DNA of 64,000 nucleotides, from NCBI GenBank assembly GCA_022495005.1, contig JAGYXB010000083.1:887621-951620 (forward strand), given 5' to 3'. Position numbers and translations under genes: made by a program. This document shows, in pieces, positions 49,801 to 61,800 of the stretch (position 1 is the stretch's first letter; each line of letters starts with the position of its first letter). The DNA is from Rhyacophila brunnea (lineage: Eukaryota > Arthropoda > Insecta > Trichoptera > Rhyacophilidae). Under the pieces are notes generated by a model, which made no database searches, was not told where the DNA came from, and saw only the letters and a list, made by a program, of their open reading frames with translations.

Positions 49801-52800
49801 TACAGAAATGGTCAGTAATGTTATATCTATATCAACAATCGTGTACATATCTATAAATGTAATATTGAGGAAAATGTGTGTTAGACGTATATCTGTAGAT
49901 TCTGTACCATAATAATTATTATCAGCGGTACGACAACTTAGAGTGGCTACAACAGTTCTCTCCATCTGTTACTATCTAATGTGACCGCTTTCCAGTTTGG
50001 TACCACAAACACACGGCAGTCATCTGTAGTTTCATTTTTAATTTTGAAGTTACATAACAAAGTCACATCTCGAGTTAAACTTCACAGTCATGTATTTCTT
50101 ATATAAATTTATTTGAAAATACAATAATACAAAACGACCCTATCATTAGCAACAGTGATTATGTCATAAAAAATTAAGTTTCCTGAATAAAAAAAATAAA
50201 ATTACTGTACCTGGGTACAGGAGTGGCGGGATTAGCAGAGTGATTCTGGGCACGAGCTTGCAATGCCAACTGCTGAGCCGCATGACCCTGAAAATGTTTT
50301 CACCATCGTAAGTCATAATCATAAATATCAGACATAATTTATTATTAATTTATAAAACAATGGATCTAATCAAAGTTGGCGAAGAAAAGCCTTCTTCTAT
50401 AGAGGTGGAGTACATATTATATATGAAAATGGTGAGGTAGTTACTAAAGGCAATGGTTAAATCAGGTTCAAGTCATTTCGCAGGATCATTCATAGCAAGA
50501 TTTAGACCTCCATTCTGAGAATTATTCTCCAGGACTACACTGAGATTAAAACACTTTGCCAATAATTAAAGTTGTAATCCTAAAAGAAATTATATTTTAC
50601 AATACTATAACATTAATAATACATATTGTAAAACTCCACATTTTTAGTTTTTTAGTCGATAGCTTTTCAGTTGTAACACCATTCTGTGTTTAATTATTCT
50701 ATCTAACCAATTCATTATCACACAACTACTACAATAGTTACGAGGGTGGGTCAATAATTCCTTAGAAAAAAGCATTAAAACAGTTTTTGTTTTTTTTTTT
50801 TTTCCTCAACATAATCTCCTTGGAGCTCAATACACTTGGTTAGACGTTTCTCAATTTTTTTTAAACCGTCAGAAAAATAAGTTTTCGGAAGGTCCTCAAA
50901 ATAAGCATTTGTCCGATCGATGACTTCTTCATTTGAAAAAAAACGTTGTCCACTTAGCCATTTTTTTAAGTTTGGGAAAAGGAAAAAGTCACTGGGGCTA
51001 AATCTGGCGAATACGGTGGGTGGTCGACCAATTCGAACTTCAATTCTTCAATTTTAGCCATTGATCGTAAACATGTGTGAACACGGGCATTGTCCTGATG
51101 AAAGAGGATTTTTTTCCTGTTTAAATGAGGCCGTTTTTCTTCAATTTTGTTTTTTAGCTGGTCCAATAAAGATGCATAATAATCCCCTGTTATTGTTTTT
51201 CTTTTTTCCAAATAGTCAACGAAAATAATTTCACGTGCATCCCAAAATACAGTAGCCATAACCTTACCAGCTGATTTTACGGTTTTCACCTTCTTTGGAC
51301 ATGGTTTGCCTTCGCAATCCACTGCTTTGACTGTTCTTTCGTCTCGGGAGTATAGTGGTGTATCCATGTTTCATCTACAGTCACAAAGTGACGAAAAAAT
51401 TCATCCGGATTGCGTTGCATGAGCGACAACAGGGCTTTAGAGGCCACCACCCTATTGCGTTTATTGTCGACTGTGAGCAAACGCGGCACCCATCTTGCAG
51501 AAATATTTTTCATGCCCAATTTGTCATGTAAAATGGAAATGACGCTACCTTTTGAGATCCCTGTAACCTCAATTATCTCACTCAACTTTAATCTTAGGTC
51601 ACTTAACACCATATCGTGGATTTTATTGATCATTTCTGGTGTAGTCACCTCTACAGGACGTCCTGAGCGTGGTTCATCCTTTGTTGATGTACGAACACGT
51701 TTAAATTCATTTAACCAGTTATAAATAGTTGCAAGTGAAGGAGCAGATGTGCCGTGAACTAAATCCAACTCATTTGCTGTTAACCCTTTTATATTAAAAT
51801 GTTTAATAACAGCTCTAAACTCAATTTTCTCCATTTTTGTAAACAAGCAAATTTTTTTTTTAAAATGTACGAGAAACACACAACAACCCGACCAATCTGA
51901 TTGAAACTTCGCAGCATACTGAATCGGTAGTGCCGCTGCATGAAAACAAACCGCTTACAGTACTAGTCGCGCCACCTGTCGGCTTTTCTAAGGACTTATT
52001 GACCCACCCTCGTATATAATAATATATTATTCTCTACGGCTTCCCAAATACAAATCACATCACACAGCCACATATTTTGAAATGGAAAATAGCGCCGCAG
52101 CCGACTTGTTTACTAAGTATTAGAGCAAATTTGTGTATTTAACTGGTCGACTTGCCACGCCGGGCCCCCTCTAAGCCCGGGCCCCCAGGCTAGAGCCCTG
52201 TCAGCCCACCCTTTGTGGGGGCCATGCATGCAGGATTACGTTGAAAATGGTTAAGGTGATGTCTCTAGGTAAAGTTGTTATCGAAAAATAGCTAGAAAAG
52301 TTTATTAATCGGTAAATATATATTCAAAAGTAATGAGAAAAATAAAATAAAAAATTAAGAAGTATCATGGAGTTCTATATACCAAAAATAAGTGTCAAAT
52401 TCGGTACATTTCTATCGGGTGGTTAGAATGAATGACATAAGATTTATTATCAAAATTACGATAAAAATGTACGTAAATCTATTACCCAGGGAAACGCTAA
52501 GCGAAAATTGGAATTTATTATATCCTTATATCTTTTTTTTCAAATTTAAAAAACATCGATTTAGAGGTTAGAAAGCACGCAATTAAAATCGAAAAATCTC
52601 GGCTTACACGCAATTTATCGCGAATAACGCTTAGCGTTTCTATTAAAAATATTATTTATTAATTTTTACGGCAGTTATTTAAATTTAATCTTGTATTTTT
52701 GTATATTAACGAATCGATAGAAATCGAAACCATAATAATTGCTCAAATTGGCAACATGTTGACAACACTTAGCCGACGCTTGGCTGTATGATGCTGCCGT

Positions 52801-55800
52801 TGTGGAATTATTTGGAAACAAAATATCTCCATACAAAACACACATACCATAACATGACGTTGAAAATGAAACTCACACATAGACAAGACAAAATAACATT
52901 TCTCTGCATTTTGACAAAAATCAGTTTATCAGTTTGAGGCGAAATTGCCATATGAATAAAAATAACTTAATTATTGAAATTACAATATTAACTTAATTTA
53001 CGTAGAAACCTGCCTATATTCAAAATTTGAAACTGCGAATTATTTGCAATTAGTATTTGCTTAAATTACAACTGTTTTTTATCATTATTTATGATAAAAA
53101 TAATCAACAAAATAAACAAATCTCGCATTTTAACATATGGTAGCATTCGTGCTCTCGATCGAAGATCGAATATCGGGTTTATGACAATTCTTCTTTATTT
53201 GGCCATTATTAGGTATATTGTTTGAAAACAGGAAGGAATCGACTCATCAGTAACATTTTTGTCAAGTAAGTAAACTTTTCAGTGTATAATAAATAATATT
53301 ATTATCGTACATCAAAATGACAAACTATGTCACGCAGTTTTGATTGTCAAACAAACATTCAAAAATTATTGAAAAGAGTTACATATACTGTATTTTCAAT
53401 CACCATCATGCATTTATCATCAATATATATTATTTTAGGCGTAGACTCATCGTTTTCGTAGAATTATAAATACTTTACGTTAGTTTGAGGTTATGTTTAT
53501 GACAAATGTCATCGAGCCCATCTTGTACGTTTTGTAAATTATCTAAGAGATAGTGAATTTCTTTCATTCGCATAATATGATTGTAGAACCGAATTTAATA
53601 AAATAAAATTTTAATTTCATTCAAAATTACTGAAACTTGTCTCGAAAATGTATCTCATAATCATCATTATAATTATTCACAATGCTTATACAATGTAACC
53701 AATGATTGATTATAATCAAATATTATATGTGCTTTCAAACACGTGTCCGTGTTTTTAATACAACATAATCGTAAATTGAAAACGTTATCTACAGTGATAA
53801 GTTTGACACGAGTATATGAATGTAATTAGGTTATGTTTTTTTGTTTACATATAGATAAATCTTTTAATACTGATGAACTCGACGAAATATTGGACGACAG
53901 ACTGCGAAGTCGGCGACGGTTACGAGTCCGACAACAGCGACGACATTTACAACCTTCGACATCACAATCCAGGGTTCTTCCCTGGCTCACAAAATGGTAG
54001 GTTTACAATTTTCTTAATAATATATTTATTGGTTTTATATACCATCCAGTCATACACTAGATTCATTTTCATTACATGCTTTGGCATAAAAACAAGAATT
54101 CATTACATCTTGTACACATGATGTAGCGATTGTCTCGAATGAGGAGTTGACATATTATTGCCCATCATTATTTGTATTTTTACTGCTAAATACTTGAATT
54201 AATGAGGAAATATGGATTATGTAATAATATTTTTTTCCTATTGTTTCAGTATGCCGAATGCTGGTCCGGAATTGGAGGAAGATTTGTTGGTGAGAGGGCA
54301 TGTTGCTGACAATGTCCTCAGCTCCTTTTTCGAATACTTCAACCTCACTCTCTTCGAAAAAATAGCTGAGCAGACAAATTTATATTCAGCACAAAAAAGG
54401 GACTTGGGTACTTCGAACTGCGGAATCACTTTCATTTTGCAGATAACACTGCTGACCGCACGGACTGCACAGATAAACTTTGGAAGATTAGTCCCTTTTT
54501 AAGTGAGGTTCTAAAAAAATGCCATACTTTGCCCAGACCTGCTCATAACTCCATCGATGAGCAAATGATGCCGTTCACTGGCCGCTGTAGACACAGGCAA
54601 TTTGTGCTTAACAAGCCAAATCCTGTAGGCCTTAAAAATTTTGTTCTCGCGGCCAGAGATGGATTAGTGATAGATTTTCACATATATGTAGGGAAGGGAA
54701 CGGTATCAGATGGAGATATGAAGCAGTTCGGTCTGGGCGCAAGTGTGGTCAAGTTACTCTGCCGGACTCTCCCCAATCCTCCTGCATTGTCTATACTGAT
54801 CGTTTTTTCACTAGTTTGAAGCTCGCCGATTCGTTACTTCACGACAAAATGTTCTTAAGGCCATGCATTAGTTGAGGCACGGTCTAAAAAGATCGTTGCT
54901 AGGCGATGTGCGGATTGCGGGTCGCGGGTGCAAAAGACGCCTGTCAAACGAATTATTATTTCTCATATAAATCCAACATACGTCCATTTTACGTTCTGTT
55001 TATTATTCTATTAGTAACAATAATAATATATTCATTGACATGTTTTCTTTTTAAAGTAAATGGGTAACGTTTTTAGTCATCTTTACACGATTTTAGAATT
55101 AATTGGACCGTCGCCATCACGCAGCAAAGTGACGTATGTCTGACTCAACGTTCTCTCTATGAATGCGAAGCGAGTACAAAATTTCGTCGCGCGTACAGTT
55201 GAGAATTATTTGGCGTTTCACTGATGCGTCACCTTAACTGGAACTGTCAGAAGTAATAGAATCGGCGATGTGATTAAGAAATTAAAAAAACGATAAGGCA
55301 ATGCAGAGGGGAGATTGGGATGAGAAGGTTCGGTAGGATGACAAAGTCTGTGTAGTCAAGTGGAAAGAAAATAAATCCGTGTTATTATTTTCCACTTAGG
55401 TCGGCAGTACGCCTGTTGGTACCTGCATGCGATGGTCGAAGGAAGTAAAGAGGAAGATCAGTGCCACTCAGCCGGCCATTGTAAAGCACTACAATATGTC
55501 GATGGGTGGCATTGATCTTTGCGATCGGATAATTGCTTATTACAGGACTGCGATGAAGACATGCAAATGGCCTGTGAGGGTTTTTAACCACTTTGTGGAC
55601 TTGGCGGTGGTAAACTGTTGGCTAATGTATATGCGAAATTGTAAACTAGAAAATGTACCCCGAAAGGATATTATGGGACTGTTGTCGTACTGAATCAGAT
55701 TAGCGAAAGCTATTATTCGGTATGAAGATCGGGTAGCCAACATTTTAACACTGCCAGCACGAGGTCGGCCAAGAAACATGTCGACATCGCAGGTAGACAC

Positions 55801-58800
55801 AGAGCCACCAGCTCGCAGGAGAACGGTTGTCCCCCAACCGATCGCTGAGGTACGTTTGGACAGCGTTGGCCACCATTCAGCATCCGTGTGCAGATACCCT
55901 GGATGCAAGTCCCGCACCAGGTATATTTGCATAAAATGCAATATATACGTGTGCACAAAATTTTGCTTTGAGCTGTATCACACAGTATAGGATGCAGCTC
56001 AAAGCAATTTTAAAGTACATATTTAGGGTTTTATTTCATAATTTTAACTAATTTTAAGTGTAAATATATTTAATTATCCTATTTATAATGTTTTTGTATT
56101 GTTTTTATTGTGTAATGTTCTATTAAAATTGACCACTCCTATGAACAAGTTGTTTTCTTTACCTTCCCTAAGTTTATAGAGTAGGTAATATTCATCTGCA
56201 GTGTGACCTGGTATGTGCATATAGTATATTTTACTTTATAAAATAAAAATAAAAAATTTGTCAATAGACTAATACTTCTCTTCCATATTTTCATTCCTTT
56301 GGCCCTATATTGGCCTTTTGTATTCTAAATTTCTATTCAAAATGAAAAAAGAAGTTGGCAAGTATAAATTGATTTCAAAACTTTTCTTTTAAATCATAAA
56401 AATGTCAATACGATATAATAAAATATTGTACTTATTTAAAAAAAATTATAATTATTTGAATAGGTATATATATATAATAATATTATAGTAGAATATTATT
56501 ATTATATTCTTATAATATGTAAATGAATTTTTGTCTAGCGATTTTTTTCATCTGGTAATTTAATAATACTTGCAACGTATTATGGTAACTTACTGCCATC
56601 TGGTTAGAATTGACCAAAGTTTTTAGTAACAGATTTTTAGAAATTCATGGTAGATGCCTTTAAATATAAAAAGATGGCGTAAAAGTCACATTATATGTGT
56701 TATTTAGGCCAAAGACATCGCCTTAAACGATGCTTACCATCTCTCTCATTCCGGCGGTGAAGGAAATTCTAGGTGATTGTCCGGGTACTATATGTTTTAT
56801 TCGTACCGATTTTCTTCCTTCCTCCGTGAATATTTCTGTGAATTGCTGAATATATCTACTCGCATGAGCTCTTGTCCCTGTAAAATGCGACAAGTTAATT
56901 ATCTAACAATATTTACCAGCCAATTAAATATGCACATACATATATGTATGGTTGTATCAAATTTGAAACTAAATCACACTGAACAAAAAATGTTTGCGTG
57001 CAGCATTCTCATATTATGATAACAGAGATCATGTTAAAATTATTAAAACTAATACAATTTATGCATATTATAATAAATTGTTCAGCAAAATGTATGAGAA
57101 TATTTGCAACTACGTCAGATATTATACAAACTTTTAAATATATTATATTGGTAATACTTTCATATTACACTTACAATGACACACACGGGTAGGTCATTTA
57201 AAAGCACTACCTTTGAAATGAACACCGTTTAAATTGAAGCTTCCTTTCAATAAACGCAAGTTGACTTTGCAAACTAAAAATTAACAGACAAGAAAGTGAC
57301 AATAAAGTGTTGGTGTGTCGTGACGCCAAAAAGGTTGGAAAGCGTTGGAAGATGAAACAATTTTCGTAAAAAGCAATTAATGAAGATTTAAGAACCCAGT
57401 AAAAATCGGCAAGCAGATCCGTTTCGTTCGCCTTCGACATGGTCCCTATCCACGTAGAGCTCTCCCAGGAACTCCTGGTTGGAGGGTCTCTGCAGTATGC
57501 TGAGCTTGATGTGGAACATGCCAGGGGATGAGGGCAGGACTTGGGCGGCGCTGCCAAGAGGGGTGGATGCCCTCTCCGTCTCCAGAATGTACTCCTCCAT
57601 GAGTTGGGGAGCACAGTCCTGGGAGGGGCGCGGACGATCATAGGCGCGAGCCAACCGGGACACAGCCGCAGCCCCGTCAGACGGGACGGCCAATGGAGGG
57701 CTTTCAACGCGTGGGGCCAGCACCGGACGTAGTACCTGACAATCATAAGTTTACAATTGAGGGACACTGAGGACAATGACTTAAAATTCACAAACCACTA
57801 TTTATGGGTGAAATAGGATTCAAACATGTAACTGGCCTATATGAAAAGTTATAAAATAAAATAATATAATATTCCTGACATCAGATTACACTATAATTCT
57901 ATAAGATTAGTGTATAAAATGTAGTTATTATGGATGGATTTTGGTCGATCGATCGCATCATAAAGTTGTGAAAGTGTAAAAGCATAATATCGCACCATCG
58001 CAGCTAAACTGCCACAATCCAAAAAACGTCAAACAGAGAAAATCAGCTTTGGAGTTTTTACCTTTCGCATTTTTGTACTGTGTTTTTGAAATATGTTTAG
58101 ATATTGAATGAAGTTTTGACTTGAATTTGATGACTTAGAGATATGAAATTTTCGGTACATATACTATGAACGATAGACAATGAAACAGTCAAAGTAATTA
58201 ACTCAAAGCATGTAAATTTGGACTTGTGGCGGTTTAGTTGCGAGGGTGCGATATATATAAACAGTTGTAATAAATAATATGATTTCATTGATAATTTGAA
58301 GGGGAAGCATTATGTAACTACTCTTATTTTGGAGGAGTGTGGTAGATCAAATCTAGTTTTGATACTGGATAGTCTACTTGAAGTTGGACATGCCTGGAAT
58401 ACATACTAATATTGGATCATTTAAGAACAAGACCTCATTTATTTTACAGAATATTGTGGAACTTAGAATCGTGTGTGTTTTAACTTTGAAGTTGAAATGA
58501 CGGTTACCGATGCACTTAGGCTGTTTTATTCCTCATAAATAATTGTATTAATTTATCAAACACAGCTGTATATTATATTTAAATAACTGGGTGTAGCTAG
58601 AGTTGGATATTTCCCGAGAAAATCTCAATCTCGAGATTCGGGATTTCCAGAAAAGAATTCTCGAAAAATCGGGAAATTTCAAAAAAACCTCTAAAAATCT
58701 GTGTAAAAACCAAGAAAAATATATTTTTCTATTTATGTAAGATGACAAACAAAATAGAAGTAGGAAAACAAAACTAATTCAAAACATGACTTATTAAAAT

Positions 58801-61800
58801 AGAATTTCAAAGAACACAGACTGTCAATCGCGTATGCTTTTGAGACACAAAATTCTCTGATGTTGCAAAAATTGCGCTCGTTTTGAGTCGACGTTGGCTT
58901 AATTGTATTAAATGCCCCGATCAGTCCTTGAATTTTGTGTTTTCTGTCCACTTTTTCCATATAGAAAATCGTTTTTTCAATCAATATTTGATAATAAAGA
59001 AATTCCGAATCTCGAGAAGATCCGGGATTTCCCGAAATATTAAAAATTTCAATTCTCGAGATTCGAGATGGAAAATCCCGAAATTTTCTCGAGAATTCCC
59101 ATCGGCAAATTCCCGAAACCCAACTTTAGGTGTAGCCCTTAACCCAGTAGAAAGTTAACGGTAATATACTATGTACTATTTTCCACATGAAATCTATCAA
59201 CAATGAACAGAGAGACTGTTACATGTTGTTTAAAATAAGTCACCTCGCTGGGTTTCTTTGGATATTTGGAGGAGGCGCGAGGCACAGGTGCAGCGTTGAG
59301 AGAATGACGAGTGGCGGGCGTGGCCCTCGCCCTCTGTTTGCTGATCATGTCCAGCAGACCCAAGCCGCGGTGCTGCGTCAACTGGTCGAGTCTTCTTTTG
59401 CGATTCACCGCCACCTGTACAATATTAAACACTTGTTACAGGCATGCCTTAATGATGACGAACACAATGTCAAAATTCAATTTATCATAATATAAAATTA
59501 AACAACACACCTCATCAGAGCAAGAATATAACAATATGGAGTTATATTATATCCTATTCTTATTCATAAGAATACATATTGAAAGTTAAGAAACGACATC
59601 TCGTAAGTGACCTTTTGTTCAACACAGGGATTTTGCATTATTGAAATGTATTATATTGGTAGTATTGACATCTACTGACGAAAACTGATAATTCTTAAAA
59701 AAAATATTTAGCTCCTAAAAACACTATGTGAACTATTCTACTAACGATGACTCGTAAATGCATCATTTTGTTTGCCGCGAGCCACCTGTCAGATGCATGT
59801 CATACATGCAATCCTAATATTACATACATACATTAGCTGTTGATGACAAAAACATTGATTTGTAATATCAAATGTCAAACACATAGTGCGCAGGGGAGGT
59901 TTTTCCTTCTCCAGTAAAGTTGTTATTTTGTCACTTACGAGGTGTCATCTCTTAACCCTCGATATACATATACATTATCCGGCTCTATGCAGCTGGTTTT
60001 TGTACATAAATACAATTAAAATACTTCGAATATGGTGCATAGTAGAACCCGAATTATCCGTACTGATCGGGATGAAAGTATACATTCCAACAGTCAAATA
60101 AATAATAATAAACATATTTTATTATAATTATAGTTTATGTAATTAAAATTTTAGCATTCATCGAATGAGGCACCTATTGAATACCACCGGTTTGAACAAT
60201 GTCATTTACATTATGCGAACATGATATACCTGCGAGTATCTTCTGGCTTGTCTTCTAATGTCAGGAGTAGCCAGTATGTGCCTCTGGTGATGGAGCCTGG
60301 CGGCCAGAAGGCCTACGGCGGGGCGCGGCTCCAGGCAGAGGGGAGGAGCGGTGGCCAAGACCATGGCCGATTCTAAAAGCAGTCGGTCTTCGCGTCCCCA
60401 TGAACCAGCACGGGCTATCGCATTCACATCGCTTATTATACTCTGAAACACCAACAAACATTAATCAATGACAAATTACTTAGTTCAATCTCAAAAATTT
60501 TAATCAACATTCTTCTTTCGTATATTAAATTTTTTTGTTTTATTATTATTAAATTATTTGTTTGGACAATTTGGTAGCGTATATTATACTTAATATTTTA
60601 TAAGTTGGCAGATTGAGACATGGTGGCTTGTATAAACTTTGCTGCCGTCTTTACATTCATTTTTCAATATGAATGACATACATGTTTGACATATTTTAGT
60701 ATTCATTAAAATATCTTGGCAAACATTCTCTACGGAGTCCGTGAGATTGCGTAATATGTGGAAAATTAAAATTCAATTCCACATTAAGATGCTATTTGAC
60801 AATTCATCTCTCACCCAATCTTTTCAAGATAGCTTATGTTGTATATTCACTCAACATCTCTGCATATCATCGTTATATCTCCTATTTAAAGTTAAAACTA
60901 CACGGATTCGGTAACTTCTTTTACGGTACGTTTTTAAATCAGAATATGCTCATTTTTCCAATAAATAAAAACAAAATAAAATTGTATATATTGAGACTAA
61001 TTTATATCATTTTAATTGATCGTATACTGGAAGTCAAAAAAATTCTTTTCATATGATTTTGGCAAGTTTTAGAAGTTACAGGTTATCATCAGGTACATAT
61101 TGTGTGAAATTATACATGGAATATATACATATTCTGTATTAGATTTTGACCGTACGTGGACTTTCGTACGTGGTTTTTGTCAAAATAATTACATATTATG
61201 TTTGAAAAGGTTGAAAGTAGAACGCACCTGCGTAGTGGGCTTGAGCAAAACATGATGAGTATCGCAGACAAAGCTCGGATAAGCCTGTCTGTAATCCCTA
61301 ATTTGAGCAATTATACAGCCTGAATAAAATAATGAAGAATACTCCGCCTCCAGTAAATCTAATAATACTATCGGCAGCTCTTCGTTATCTATATAAGAAA
61401 GCAGTTCCTCTTCCTCGTAAGGCCATCTGGCGGTTTCTAACAACGTCTCTTCTGAATGAAAATTATCCTGAAATATAAAAGCAACTTTAGTAAACATCAT
61501 AATTTTCATCATCAAAAAAACACTACCTTATTCTTAGGTCAATAATTATTATAAAGCAATCATTATTCGTAGGATGTTTATCACACTTGAATGGTCAAAG
61601 ACATAGCTTATAATCAGTATCTTTTGAATTATCTTCAAATGTGTTAATCTTGCCGATTTTTGAATAATAAAATGCCTAATTCTTGTCAAATTTGGGATCA
61701 CAGAGATTATCAGTATAATTTTTTATCGTGAATATTTTACAAAATTATCTCGTCATAAATTATACTAATGGTTTTATAAATGCGTTTTAAAATTAATAAA

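Larger units (their letters stand above)
43897..50210 (-). other. 3' Spt20 introns: contents
   Basis: Six introns of roughly 400-1000 bp. Apart from a pogo-like MITE at 49008-49203 I see only AT-rich intron sequence. A short tandem AGTATGGTGAA repeat lies near 45278-45325. The minus-strand ORFs around 45543-45880 extend past the real 45675-45819 exon. Confidence 0.5.
53860..55990 (+). mobile_element. Decayed piggyBac element (ends not resolved)
   Basis: Covers the transposase relic described separately and the P1 module inserted in it. I could not identify terminal TTAA-flanked inverted repeats of the autonomous element, so the coordinates are only those of the coding relic. Confidence 0.7.

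Noticed and set aside
49515..49912. Plus-strand ORFs of 113 and 118 residues
   Set aside because: Mirror frames over the Spt20 exon at 49523-49778.
57207..57791. 194-residue minus-strand ORF
   Set aside because: It overlaps the Spt20 exon in another frame. The 111-residue frame matches the SUPT20H order and phase.
60040..60065. Tigger-like element from a single terminus AGTAGAACCCGAATTATCCG
   Set aside because: No partner end found nearby, so I cannot define an element.
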